Shown here: positions 38,885 through 48,334 of the stretch, in pieces
Layout of the letters: the number at the start of each line of letters is the position of its first letter
Position numbering within the stretch: position 1 is the first letter of the stretch
From: Alphaproteobacteria bacterium
Lineage (GTDB): Bacteria; Pseudomonadota; Alphaproteobacteria; UBA6615
DNA length: 64,000 nt
Assembly (NCBI GenBank): GCA_002727315.1
Contig: PBWR01000023.1
Coordinates: 36,722 to 100,721 of the forward strand
Direction of reading: 5' to 3'
The notes under the pieces: model-generated
What the model was told of the DNA's origin: nothing
Seen by the model: the letters and a program-made list of their open reading frames with translations, nothing else
The model's database searches: none
Position numbers and translations under genes: made by a program

Positions 38885-39538
38885 ATGAAACTGTTCGGCT
38901 ACTGGCGTTCGCTCGCCGCCTTCCGTGTGCGCATCGCGCTCAACCTCAAGGGCCAGCCCTTCGACGTGATCTCGACGGATCTGATCAAGGGCGAGCAGTT
39001 CGACCCTGAATATCTCAAGATCAACCCCCAGGGCGTGGTCCCGGCGCTGGTCACCGACGACGGGCAGACCCTGACCCAGTCCATGGCGATCCTTGAATAT
39101 CTCGACGAGGCCCATCCCGAGCCCGCTCTCATGCCCACCGACGCCATGGCACGCGCCCGGGTGCGGTCGCTCTGCATGATCCTTGTGGCCGACATGCACC
39201 CGCTGGTGGTGCCGCGCATCCGCAAGTACATCACCCAGGATCTCGGCCACTCAGAAGAGGAACTCGGCGCCTGGATCGGCAACTGGACGAAGCTCGGCCT
39301 CGCCGCGATCGAGAAGCACCTGGCCGAAGACGGCACCTCGGGCGCCTATTGCGAAGGCGACCAGGTGAGCCTGGCCGACCTCTGCCTGGTGCCCCAGGTG
39401 GGTGCGGCGACGCTGTTTAACATCCCGCTCGACGACTATCCGAACTGCGTGCGCATCTTCAAGACGTGCATGGAGAACCCGGCCTTCTTCGACGCCCGGC
39501 CCCAGGCCCAGCCCGATTTCCCCGAGGACATGAAGTAG
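38885..39538 (+). CDS. maiA: Maleylacetoacetate isomerase / zeta-class glutathione S-transferase
   Basis: 'MKLFGYWRSLAAFRVRIALNLKGQPFD...LKINPQGVVPALVTDDGQTLTQSMAILEYLDE'. Confidence 0.85.
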   Translation: MKLFGYWRSLAAFRVRIALNLKGQPFDVISTDLIKGEQFDPEYLKINPQGVVPALVTDDGQTLTQSMAILEYLDEAHPEPALMPTDAMARARVRSLCMILVADMHPLVVPRIRKYITQDLGHSEEELGAWIGNWTKLGLAAIEKHLAEDGTSGAYCEGDQVSLADLCLVPQVGAATLFNIPLDDYPNCVRIFKTCMENPAFFDARPQAQPDFPEDMK

Positions 39539-39542
39539 GGCG

Positions 39543-40163
39543 TCAGCCCCGCTTTCTTGCCCCCGCCGCGTCCATGAGCTGCTCTAGCACCTCGAAGGGC
39601 TGGGCACCGACGACACCCTTCGCGTCGGCGACATAGGTGGGCACGCCCGTGACACCGTATTGCCGGGATTTCTCCCAGTCGGCGTCGATCGCGTTGGAGA
39701 AGGTACGTTTGTCCAGCACCTCGCGCGCGGCTGCACCATCAAGCCCGACGCCCTCGGCGATCTCGACCAGCAGGTCCGCATCGCCGATGTTGCGGCCGTC
39801 GACGAAATAGGCCTCGTAGAGCTTCATGTGGATGGCGTCGCCGCCAGCTTGCGTGTCGGCCCACTTGCCGAGTTCCTGGGCCAGGCGCGAATTGTAGGTG
39901 TGGGTCCGCTTCGCGTAGGGCAGGCCCTCCTCGTCCATCCGCGCCTTCATGCCCTCATACATGGCGTCGAGATCGACATCGCGGCCGGCAAACAGCTGCT
40001 CCAGGGACAGGCCCTCCATGGGCGTGTCGGGATGCAGCGGGAAGTGCACGGTCTGGATGTCGACGTCGTAGGTTTCGCGGATTTTTTCAACACGCACGGT
40101 GCTGAGGTAACACCAGGGTCACACGTAGTCGCCGAAGACCTCGAGAATGACGGGTTCGGACAT
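39543..40163 (-). CDS. FrnE/DsbA-like oxidoreductase with in-frame UGA at the first catalytic Cys (possible selenoprotein or nonsense mutant)
   Basis: ATG at 40163; MSEPVILEVFGDYV[UGA]PWCYLSTVRVEKIRETYDVDIQTVHFPLHPDTP... continues in the same frame to 39543; UGA at 40121-40119. Confidence 0.7.
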
Positions 40164-40259
40164 AATGGTTCCTTCCGGATCGGGTTGGTGACCGATCGTA
40201 GCACGAAGGGGTCCCCCGGGTTAGGGTACGTACCGAAACTCGGGAATTTGGAGGCACAG

Positions 40260-40400
40260 ATGCCGGGATCCGCCATTCGAGCGGGATTGTCGGTCATGTT
40301 CCTTTTCATCGCGGGTTGCGGTGCGCCCGCGGTGAGCCAGCTGTCCCCTGCCGTCAGCGGCTCACCGGCGTTTTGGCAGCACCAGCACCGCGAAGAATAG
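40260..40400 (+). CDS. Small putative lipoprotein, possibly truncated
   Basis: MPGSAIRAGLSVMFLFIAGCGAPAVSQLSPAVSGSPAFWQHQHREE; lipobox-like FIAGC; runs into the convergent MFS gene. Confidence 0.4.
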   Translation: MPGSAIRAGLSVMFLFIAGCGAPAVSQLSPAVSGSPAFWQHQHREE

Positions 40401-41552
40401 CCACGACAGGAGCGTGCAGGCCAGCATCAGCGTGCCCAGCTGCACGAAGGATGTCTGCACCAGCGCGGCCACGATGAGCGTGCTGGCGAACCCGCTGCCC
40501 ATCTGCAGGAAGCCGCCGAGCGCGGCCGCGGATCCGGCCGCCGCGGGCTCGATCTCGGTCAGCGCGCCGGCTAGGGCGTTGGGGACCACGAAGCCCGACC
40601 CGAGGGAATAGACGAAGAAGGGCATGAACAATGTGAAGGGCGTGTCCAGGCCAATGAGCGCGAGGATCACCGTCGCGCCCGTGCTCGCGATGGCCAGCAC
40701 GCTGCCGATCCAGATCATCCGTGACCGTGTGGTGTTGCGCGCCATGCGGCTGGCGATGTAGTTGCCGGCGATGTAGCCGAGCGGCGCGGACAGGATGAAG
40801 AAGCCGATTTTCTCGGGCGGCACGTCCATCAACACGATCAACGCAAAGGGAATGCCGGCCAGGAAGGCCTGGAAGGTGGCGGCCATGGCGCCGGCGCTCA
40901 GGCTGTAGCCCATGAACCGGCTCATCCCGGCGAGACGCAGATAGGTTCGCGCCAGCGCCCCGGCCCGGGTCTGGTGGCGGTCGGCGGCGGGCAGGGTTTC
41001 CCGCAGGGTCATGATGGTGCCCAGCAACGCACCCCCGCCCAGCAGGGCCGTGAACATGAAATTGGCCTGCCAGCCGAACCGTGTCTCCAGCTGGCCGCCG
41101 ATGAGCGGCGCGATCATCGGCGCGACGGCGAGCGACATGCCCAGATAGGCCATGGCGCGGGTCGCGGCCGTCCCATCGGTCGTGTCGCGCACGATCGCGC
41201 GGGCGACAACGATCAGGGCGCAGCCGCCGATCGCCTGGACGATGCGCGCGCCGATCAGGAACCCGATATCCGGTGCCAGCGCGCAACCGATGCTGGCGAG
41301 GGTGAACAGGATCAGCCCGGCGATCAGGGGCTTGCGCCGGCCGATGGCATCGGACAGCGGGCCGACCACGAGTTGGGCCAGGGCGAAGGCGCCGAGATAG
41401 GCGGCCACCGTCATCTGCACCAGCGCCTGCGAGGTGGCGAGATCGTCCGCCATGGACGGCAGCGAGGGCAGGAAGATCGTGATCGCGACCTGACTGGTGG
41501 CCATCAGGGTCACCAGCAGCATCATGGGTGCGCGTTGGGTGGTGTCAGGCAT
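40362..41552 (-). CDS. Bcr/CflA-type multidrug efflux MFS transporter
   Basis: 'ITIFLPSLPSMADDLATSQALVQMTVAAYLGAFALAQLVVGPLSDAIGRRKPL'. Confidence 0.9.
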   Translation of the reverse strand: MPDTTQRAPMMLLVTLMATSQVAITIFLPSLPSMADDLATSQALVQMTVAAYLGAFALAQLVVGPLSDAIGRRKPLIAGLILFTLASIGCALAPDIGFLIGARIVQAIGGCALIVVARAIVRDTTDGTAATRAMAYLGMSLAVAPMIAPLIGGQLETRFGWQANFMFTALLGGGALLGTIMTLRETLPAADRHQTRAGALARTYLRLAGMSRFMGYSLSAGAMAATFQAFLAGIPFALIVLMDVPPEKIGFFILSAPLGYIAGNYIASRMARNTTRSRMIWIGSVLAIASTGATVILALIGLDTPFTLFMPFFVYSLGSGFVVPNALAGALTEIEPAAAGSAAALGGFLQMGSGFASTLIVAALVQTSFVQLGTLMLACTLLSWLFFAVLVLPKRR

Positions 41553-41569
41553 ACTTGCCGGGTGCGAGC

Positions 41570-42250
41570 CTAGCCCAGATCCGTGTCGAGGAACTCCGCG
41601 ACCTCACGCTCTGCGGCCGAAAGCAGGAATTGTATATCGTTGCCCGCGAAGAAGCACGGCGCGGCACCCATGCGGACCAGCTCGGCCATCCGCTCCAGAC
41701 TGCGGATGCCCCAGGCGATGACCGGCGTGTCGTGCTTGTCGCCGTAATGGCCGGGGATGCCCATATCGACCGTCAGGTCGTTGGTCCCCACCATCAGCGC
41801 GTCGATGCCCGCAACGCCGGCGATCTCCTCGACATTCTCCACCCCGCGGCGGGATTCGATCATCGCGATGACCATGGTCTCGGTGTTCGCCGCCTCGACG
41901 AAGCCGTGCAAATCCATCGGTTCATAGCCGGTCTGGGGTGCGGTGGTAGAGATGGAACGGTGACCCAGGCGCGCGAATTTGGCGTGGCGGTCATGGCTGG
42001 GCACCCGGATCATCGGGGTCAGGCCGAGATCGAGCCCGGCGGAGCAAATCTGCGCAGCGTCATCGAAGCCGATGGTCGAGTGCTGGATGTCGATATAGAA
42101 CCCGTCGAATCCGGCGACGCGCACGATCTTGGCGGCATCGATCGTGCGCGACAGGCGCAGCGACATCAAGATCGTGCGGCGGCCGGAATAGAGCTTTCCG
42201 CGGAACCGGTTGCGGGTGAAGCCAGCATTGTCATTCATCGAGTTGACCAT
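41570..42250 (-). CDS. HpcH/HpaI aldolase family protein, internally shortened
   Basis: '[20 protein letters not shown]...[33 protein letters not shown]...[36 protein letters not shown]'. Confidence 0.7.
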   Translation of the reverse strand: MVNSMNDNAGFTRNRFRGKLYSGRRTILMSLRLSRTIDAAKIVRVAGFDGFYIDIQHSTIGFDDAAQICSAGLDLGLTPMIRVPSHDRHAKFARLGHRSISTTAPQTGYEPMDLHGFVEAANTETMVIAMIESRRGVENVEEIAGVAGIDALMVGTNDLTVDMGIPGHYGDKHDTPVIAWGIRSLERMAELVRMGAAPCFFAGNDIQFLLSAAEREVAEFLDTDLG

Positions 42251-42305
42251 TGCGCTCTCCTCGCTTACCCCGCAGGGTAACGCTCATCAGGGGAGGAGAG
42301 GAACC

Positions 42306-43490
42306 ATGCCCGATACATCCACGCAAGGCGAGACAACACAACGTTCGGGCCCGCTGGTGGGCCTCAAGGTGGTGGAGCTTGCGGGCATCGGCCCGGGCCC
42401 GTTTGCCTGCATGCTGCTGGCCGATCTGGGCGCCGACGTGATCAAGATCGACCGCCAGGCCGATCCCGGTCTCGGGGTGCCGCGGGGCTACGAGTACGAC
42501 CTGGCGAGCCGCTCGCGGCCCTCGGTCGCGGTCGATCTGAAGAACCCCGAAGGTGTGGAGACGGTGCTCAAGCTGGTCGAGGGCGCCGATGTGCTGATCG
42601 AGCCCTTCCGCCCCGGCGTGACCGAGAAACTCGGGCTCGGGCCCGATGACTGCCTCGCCCGCAACCCGAAACTGGTCTACGCCCGGATGACCGGGTTCGG
42701 CGGCACGGGCACGTTGGCCAAGGCAGCCGGCCACGACATCAACTACATTGCCCTGTCCGGCGCGCTGCACGCCATCGGCACGAAGGAGAAGCCGACCCCG
42801 CCGCTCAACCTGATCGGGGACTATGGCGGTGGTGCGCTCTACCTCGCCTTCGGGGTCATGGCCGCGGTCTTCGAGGCTCAGCGCTCGGGCGAGGGCCAGG
42901 TCGTCGATGTGGGCATGACCGACGGCGCGGCGTCCCTGATGATCCCGGTCTATGGCTTGCACGCCTCGGGCTATTTCAGCGACGAGCGCGCATCCAACAT
43001 CCTCGACGGCGGGGCGCCTTTTTACGACGCGTTCGAGTGTGCCGACGGCAAGTTCGTTTCCATCGGCTCCATCGAGACCAAGTTCTACGCCCTGCTGCTC
43101 GACAAGCTCGGCCTGGCCGATGCCGACCTGCCCGATCAGATGGACCGCTCGAAATGGCCCGAGCTCAAGGCGCGTTTCGGCGAGGTGATCGCGACCAAGA
43201 CCCGCGACGAATGGGTGGAGATCATGGAGGGGACCGATGTGTGTTTCGCGCCGGTCCTGTCGATGGCCGAGGCCCACACCCATTCTCACAACCAAGCACG
43301 GGGCAACTTCACCGAGGTTGCGGGCATCACCCAGCCGGCTCCGGCACCCCACTTCTCGCGCACGCCGGGCCGGGTGCATTCGCCGCCGCCGGTGCCGGGC
43401 ACCCATACCGAAACCGCGCTTGCCGCGTGGGGCATTTCCGATGACGAGATCGCGCGGTTGAAGGATGCGGGCGCCATCGGGCGGAAGTAG
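42306..43490 (+). CDS. CaiB/BaiF CoA-transferase family protein (alpha-methylacyl-CoA racemase-like)
   Basis: '[36 protein letters not shown]...[44 protein letters not shown]'. Confidence 0.93.
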   Translation: MPDTSTQGETTQRSGPLVGLKVVELAGIGPGPFACMLLADLGADVIKIDRQADPGLGVPRGYEYDLASRSRPSVAVDLKNPEGVETVLKLVEGADVLIEPFRPGVTEKLGLGPDDCLARNPKLVYARMTGFGGTGTLAKAAGHDINYIALSGALHAIGTKEKPTPPLNLIGDYGGGALYLAFGVMAAVFEAQRSGEGQVVDVGMTDGAASLMIPVYGLHASGYFSDERASNILDGGAPFYDAFECADGKFVSIGSIETKFYALLLDKLGLADADLPDQMDRSKWPELKARFGEVIATKTRDEWVEIMEGTDVCFAPVLSMAEAHTHSHNQARGNFTEVAGITQPAPAPHFSRTPGRVHSPPPVPGTHTETALAAWGISDDEIARLKDAGAIGRK

Positions 43491-43556
43491 CGCGACCTCA
43501 ACCTGAGCTTGTCGAAGGGCGAGGTCGCCCCGTACTTCGACAGGCTCAGCATGAGT
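43491..43556. repeat. REP-like inverted repeat, family A copy 2
   Basis: CCTGAGCTTGTCGAAGGGCGAGG ... TACTTCGACAGGCTCAGCATGAG. Confidence 0.8.
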
Positions 43557-43582
43557 CGAATTGGAGCGAGAACGGACATCCC

Positions 43583-44485
43583 ATGGCAACCCCCATCCCC
43601 TACAACCGCGAACTGGAGTTCGAGTATGGCCGGGTCGATGAGATCACCCCGCTGATTCGCCGGGTGATCGCCAACAACCCCAGCGCCTTCACCTTCCACG
43701 GCACCGGCACCTATATCGTCGGGCGCGGCAAGGTGGCGATCATCGATCCGGGCCCGGACCTGGCCGAGCATGTGGATGCGCTGCTCGATGCAATCCGGGG
43801 TGAGACGGTGAGCCACATCCTGGTCACCCACACCCATATCGACCATTCGCCCGCCGTGCCCGCGCTGCAGGCCGCGACGGGCGCGCCGACCTATGCCTAC
43901 GGCCCCCACGGCACCCGGCCGGAAGACGGTGCGAGCGAGGGCGGCGGCGATTACGATTTCATGCCCGATCATCGGGTCAGCGACGGTGACGCGGTGACGG
44001 GCGAGGGTTGGTCGGTGGAGGCGATCCACACGCCGGGCCACTGTTCCAACCATCTGTGTTTCTCGCTGCGCGAGGAGGATGCGCTGTTCTGCGGCGACCA
44101 TGTGATGGGCTGGTCCACCTCCATCGTCTCGCCGCCCGACGGCGACATGAAGGACTACATGTCCTCGCTGGAGAAGATCGCCCGCCACCCGGCCGGGCGC
44201 TACTTCCCGACCCACGGCGCACCCATCGATGCACCCGCGACCTATGTGGCCGCCCTGATCGCCCACCGTCACGAGCGCGAGGACCAGATCCTGGCCGAAC
44301 TGGCGAACGGCCCGGCCACCATCACCGAGATGGTGCCGCGCATGTATGTCGATGCGGACCCCAAGCTCTATGCCGCCGCCGCGCGGTCCGTGCTGGCGCA
44401 CCTGATCCACATGGTGGAGACCGATCGTGTGAAAGCCGACGGGGATGCGGGCGCGGAGAGTGTCTACCGGTTGGTGGGGGACTGA
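43583..44485 (+). CDS. MBL fold metallo-hydrolase (LACTB2-like)
   Basis: 'HILVTHTHIDHSPAVPALQAATGAP' (HxHxDH), 'HTPGHCSNHLCFSL', 'ALFCGDHVMGWSTSIVSPPDGDMKDYMSSLEK'. Confidence 0.92.
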   Translation: MATPIPYNRELEFEYGRVDEITPLIRRVIANNPSAFTFHGTGTYIVGRGKVAIIDPGPDLAEHVDALLDAIRGETVSHILVTHTHIDHSPAVPALQAATGAPTYAYGPHGTRPEDGASEGGGDYDFMPDHRVSDGDAVTGEGWSVEAIHTPGHCSNHLCFSLREEDALFCGDHVMGWSTSIVSPPDGDMKDYMSSLEKIARHPAGRYFPTHGAPIDAPATYVAALIAHRHEREDQILAELANGPATITEMVPRMYVDADPKLYAAAARSVLAHLIHMVETDRVKADGDAGAESVYRLVGD

Positions 44486-44506
44486 ACCTCCACAATACCG
44501 TCATGC

Positions 44507-45145
44507 CTACTCCGGCGTGATGTAGTACTGGCCGCGCAGGAAGCGTGACAGGGGCACCGGGCGGTCCGGGTCCGGCTTCGGCGGTTTCAGAATATGGCGC
44601 TCGGCCTCGGCCAGCGCGATCCGGGTGATCCCGGCCACATCCAGCAGGCGTGAGTCGTCGAACGAGCGGAAGGCCACGTCGACCAGCTCCCCGTCTCCCG
44701 TCAGCGCGCCCGTGGCGCCGTTCGCTTCCGCCAGGAAGAAGCGCGCGTCGAACCGCCGGGTGCGCCCCGGCGGGGTAATAGCCCGGAAGAAATAGTCGAG
44801 CCCGTCGAGCCGGGGCCGGAGCACACCATCATCGACGGTGCCGATGGCCAAACCGGTCTCCTCCCATGTCTCGCGCACGGCCGCCGCCGCGATGGCGCGC
44901 GCGCGTGTCGGGTTGGCCGCGCGTTCGAGCCGCGCCTGCACGTCGGCGCGCAGGTCGGTCTCGGCGCGCAACGTCTTGTCGGCCGGGTCGACCCGGCCGC
45001 CGGGGAACACATAGGCTCGGGGCATGAAGACATGGTTGTGGTGGCGCCGGCCCATCAGCACCTCCAGGGTGCCCCGGCGGCGGCGCCACACTACCATCGT
45101 GGCCGCGTCGACGGGACGCATGGAGCGGCTGGATTCTTCGGCCAT
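44507..45145 (-). CDS. NUDIX hydrolase
   Basis: 'PRAYVFPGGRVDPADK...AAAVRETWEETGLAIG' Nudix-box-like; start at MAEESSR. Confidence 0.82.
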   Translation of the reverse strand: MAEESSRSMRPVDAATMVVWRRRRGTLEVLMGRRHHNHVFMPRAYVFPGGRVDPADKTLRAETDLRADVQARLERAANPTRARAIAAAAVRETWEETGLAIGTVDDGVLRPRLDGLDYFFRAITPPGRTRRFDARFFLAEANGATGALTGDGELVDVAFRSFDDSRLLDVAGITRIALAEAERHILKPPKPDPDRPVPLSRFLRGQYYITPE

Positions 45146-45165
45146 GCCTGGCGGGTCCGGGTGGG

Positions 45166-45819
45166 CTATTTGATCGGCGAGAAGGACACCGGCAACAGGT
45201 ACCGGTTGTGCTGGTCGATCACCCGGTGGCCGTTGGCGGCCTGGTAGATGGGCCAGCGCGGATCGGCCGTGGCTGCCGTCTGGGCCGCCTCGCGCTGTGC
45301 GTGGCTGTCCCAGTACCACAGATGCACCACCTGGCCGATGCGGCCGGTGGCCGATGAGCAGTAAACCAGCAGCTGCCAGCCGTGATCCTTGATGATGGGC
45401 GCGGCCAGCGCCTTGGTGACCTCCACATAGTTGGGCACCTGGGTATAGGTGATCGAGTAGGTGCGTTCGTCGACGAAGCCCTGGGGGCTGCCATTGCCGG
45501 TGAAGGCGAACGGCTCGACCACGTCGGTGGTCTGCAGCAGCCGGTTCTCCTGTTCGACCAGCATTTCGCGGCCGACCCTGAGATAGTCGGCCCATGCGGG
45601 GTCGGCGGCCAGGGAGGCGCGAATTTCCTGGCGGGCGGCCGCGCTCTCGTATTTCCAGTAGTGGACGGCCTTGTTGAGCGCGCCGGTCTCAACCGTGAAA
45701 TACCCGGCCAGCTCATAGCCGTGCTTCTTCTGTAGCGGGTAGCCGTTCTCCTCGACATGCTTGAGGTAGGCGGGCATCTGCCCGGGCCTGGTTGTGTAAG
45801 TTCGCGCGTCGATGATCAT
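45166..45819 (-). CDS. NIPSNAP family protein (tandem)
   Basis: 'MIIDARTYTTRPGQMPAYLKHVEENGYPLQKKHGYELAGYFTVETGALNKAVHYWKYES' and second half 'HLWYWDSHAQREAAQ'. Confidence 0.85.
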   Translation of the reverse strand: MIIDARTYTTRPGQMPAYLKHVEENGYPLQKKHGYELAGYFTVETGALNKAVHYWKYESAAARQEIRASLAADPAWADYLRVGREMLVEQENRLLQTTDVVEPFAFTGNGSPQGFVDERTYSITYTQVPNYVEVTKALAAPIIKDHGWQLLVYCSSATGRIGQVVHLWYWDSHAQREAAQTAATADPRWPIYQAANGHRVIDQHNRYLLPVSFSPIK

Positions 45820-45944
45820 GCGCCAGTCTCCCCCGGAATATCCGTTTCGCGAGCGGCCCGAACTGGTTGCCGCGCGGTGCTGTGAGTGTATCGTGACACG
45901 GCTGGGTTGCGGTTGAAAGAGACCCCACGGGAAGGGAACGGCGG

Positions 45945-46445
45945 ATGGAAGATCCGAACATCGTAGAGGTGGTGGAGGCGGGTGCGACGCTGGGCGAAAG
46001 CCCGCTCTAGTCGCCCGACGAGCAGGTGCTCTACTGGCTCGATATCAAGGCGCCGTCGTTGCACCGCTAAGATTCCGCGAACGGCCACGACGAGGCCTTG
46101 CCCATGCCCCAGGAAATCGGCTCGATCGCGCTTAGGCAGGCCGGCGGGCTGGTCGGTGCATTGCGCGACGGGTTCGCGTTCATCACGCCCGGCGACGATG
46201 CGCTGGAATGGATCGGCAATCCCGAGCCCGACCCACCGATGAACCGGCTGAACGATGGCCGCGCCCACCGCCAGGGACGGTTCTGGGCGGGGTCCATGCA
46301 CGACTCCGGAGGCCCGCCACGGACCTGTTTTGAGCGCGAGCCTGTCGGCGCCTTATACCGCCTCGACCCGGACGGCTCGATCCACCGGATGATCAACGGA
46401 ATCCTGGTCTCGAACGGCCTGCCCGAGGCCGCATACCCGGGTTAG
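45945..46445 (+). pseudogene. SMP-30/gluconolactonase family pseudogene with in-frame TAG (46008-46010) and TAA (46068-46070), 3' truncated
   Basis: MEDPNIVEVVEAGATLGESPL*SPDEQVLYWLDIKAPSLHR*DSANG...RFWAGSMHDSG...GALYRLDPDGSIHRMINGILVSNGL then stop just before a REP. Confidence 0.8.
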
Positions 46446-46467
46446 GCAGGCGAACAGGACCCCCTCG

Positions 46468-46531
46468 TCCTGAGCCTGTCGAAGGAGAGGGGATCCTGTC
46501 ATCATACTTCGACAAGCTCAGTATGAGGATA
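46468..46531. repeat. REP-like inverted repeat, family A copy 3
   Basis: TCCTGAGCCTGTCGAAGGAGAGG ... TACTTCGACAAGCTCAGTATGAGGA. Confidence 0.8.
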
Positions 46532-46626
46532 CGTTTTGAGCCCGGCACCAAATCGCCCCAATCCCGTCACCGCCGCGCCGCGTTGCGCGGCCAGTCTCGA
46601 GCCTGCCCTGTCAGGGAGGAGAGACG

Positions 46627-47007
46627 GTGCGTGGTTTGACGGTGTTTGCATTGCTCATAGGTGGAATGCCGCTTCTGGCTTTTGCCGCAACGGTCGCCCT
46701 GACCGATGGCGCACCGATACGCGCCCCGTCTGCAGGGTCTGGGATGCCGGTCGTGGCGCACGAGACGCCGGGCATCTGGCTAGGGCAACCGGCGCCGCGG
46801 CGTCCGGCCGGCATCCCTTCCTGGTTATCACCGGGTCCGGGGGAATGGTCGCCGCTGCCGGCCGCGCGCTTTCGCGACGACCGCATGCATGCGGGCTGGG
46901 ACCGGCTGCACCGGATGGCCGCCGCCGGCAACCGCGACGCGCTGTTGTTCCTGACCCTATTGAAATCCGGGACGATCGCCCGCCCGGCGGGGTATTTCGC
47001 CCCTTGA
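46627..47007 (+). CDS. Hypothetical exported protein
   Basis: N-terminal signal-like 'MRGLTVFALLIGGMPLLAFAA'; no family recognised. Confidence 0.4.
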   Translation: MRGLTVFALLIGGMPLLAFAATVALTDGAPIRAPSAGSGMPVVAHETPGIWLGQPAPRRPAGIPSWLSPGPGEWSPLPAARFRDDRMHAGWDRLHRMAAAGNRDALLFLTLLKSGTIARPAGYFAP

Positions 47008-47157
47008 AATTTCCCGTTTGGAAAACCATGTCAACGGTTCCTTTCGGGGCTCGAACGAGACTGAAGGGTCAACATCTGGGGCGCCAGAACCGGGCCCTGA
47101 GGACCGTGGCCAGCTGAGGCTGCGGCCCGGAACTCGCTCGTAAGGAGGAGTGACGGC

Positions 47158-47613
47158 ATGTCACGATTGTCACAGTTGAACAGCCCGTTGATGCTGGGTT
47201 TCGATGAGTTCGAACGCACGCTCGAGCGCATCTCCAAGGCCTCTACCGACGGCTATCCCCCCTACAATATCGAATGGACCGGCGAGAACCGTCTGCGGAT
47301 CACGCTGGCCGTGGCCGGGTTTACCCGCGACGATCTGGATATCCAGCTCGAGGACAGCCAGCTCACGGTGAGCGGACGGCAGCGCGAGCAGGATGATCGC
47401 GAGTATCTGCATCACGGCATCGCGACGCGGATGTTCCAGCGCAGCTTCGTGCTGGCCGACGGGGTCGAGGTGACCGGCGCCTCGCTCGACAACGGCCTGC
47501 TGCACATCGACGTGTCGCTGCCGCAGCCGGAACGCAATGTGCGCAAGATCGAGATCGACGGAGCGTCTGCGAATGCACCGGAAATTGACGTGGAAACGAA
47601 GGGGCGGTCGTGA
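47158..47613 (+). CDS. Hsp20 family small heat-shock protein
   Basis: 'YPPYNIEWTGENRLRITLAVAGFTRDDLDIQLEDSQLTVSGRQREQDDREYLHHGIATRMFQRSFVLADGVEV'. Confidence 0.93.
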   Translation: MSRLSQLNSPLMLGFDEFERTLERISKASTDGYPPYNIEWTGENRLRITLAVAGFTRDDLDIQLEDSQLTVSGRQREQDDREYLHHGIATRMFQRSFVLADGVEVTGASLDNGLLHIDVSLPQPERNVRKIEIDGASANAPEIDVETKGRS

Positions 47614-47822
47614 TGAACGAGGATTTCGAGAAGTTCAGCCCGGTTCAGTTTGCCGCCCTGGGTGTCGATCGGGTCGCCTATGTCCGGCCGGCCGTCGTCG
47701 ACGGGCGCACCGTGTACGCGATCCATAATGCCGACGGCAACGAGATCGGCGTGATAGCCGAGCGCGACATCGCCTTCGCGGCGGTCAAGCAACATGACAT
47801 GGAGCCCGTCAGCGTCCACTGA
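47610..47822 (+). CDS. DUF1150 family protein
   Basis: 'FAALGVDRVAYVRPAVVDGRTVYAIHNADGNEIGVIAERDIAFAAVKQHDMEPVSVH'; coupled to hsp20. Confidence 0.85.
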   Translation: MMNEDFEKFSPVQFAALGVDRVAYVRPAVVDGRTVYAIHNADGNEIGVIAERDIAFAAVKQHDMEPVSVH

Positions 47823-47841
47823 CGGTTGGTGCACCGTCCGG

Positions 47842-48324
47842 TCAGCTGGCCGCGCGCAAATTCTCGCCGACGGACACGCCGGCCTCGATCAACAGCGCGT
47901 AGATCGCGTCGGGACTGTCGGAGCCGCGTAGTTTGTCGCAGAACGCCCGGTCCCGCATGATTCGCGAGACCCGTGCCAGGGCCTTGAGATGGTCGGCGCC
48001 CGCACCTTCCGGGGCGAGAAGCAGGAAGACCAGGTCCACCGGCTGATCGTCGATCGCATCGAAGTCGACCGGCTTTTCCAGGCGCGCGAACATGCCGCGC
48101 AGGCTCGACAGCTGCGGCAGTTTGCCGTGGGGGATGGCCAGTCCGGACCCGACGCCCGTTGAGCCGAGCCGTTCGCGCTCGACCAGGATGTCGAATATCT
48201 GGCGCGAATCCGATTCGAAAACCGTCGCGGCCGCCTTGGAAAGCTCCTGCAGCAACTGCTTCTTGCTGGTTGCGTGCAGGTTCGCCATGACGGCATTGGG
48301 TTCCAGTATATCTTCGATATTCAT
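47842..48324 (-). CDS. ptsN: PTS IIA-like nitrogen regulatory protein
   Basis: 'STGVGSGLAIPHGKLPQLSSLRGMFARLEKPVDFDAIDDQPVDLVFLLLAPEGAGADHLKALARVSR'. Confidence 0.92.
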   Translation of the reverse strand: MNIEDILEPNAVMANLHATSKKQLLQELSKAAATVFESDSRQIFDILVERERLGSTGVGSGLAIPHGKLPQLSSLRGMFARLEKPVDFDAIDDQPVDLVFLLLAPEGAGADHLKALARVSRIMRDRAFCDKLRGSDSPDAIYALLIEAGVSVGENLRAAS

Positions 48325-48334
48325 GGTCAGTCCG

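Noticed and set aside
42231-43589. 452-aa minus-strand ORF
   Set aside because: Antisense to the CaiB/BaiF gene; shadow ORF
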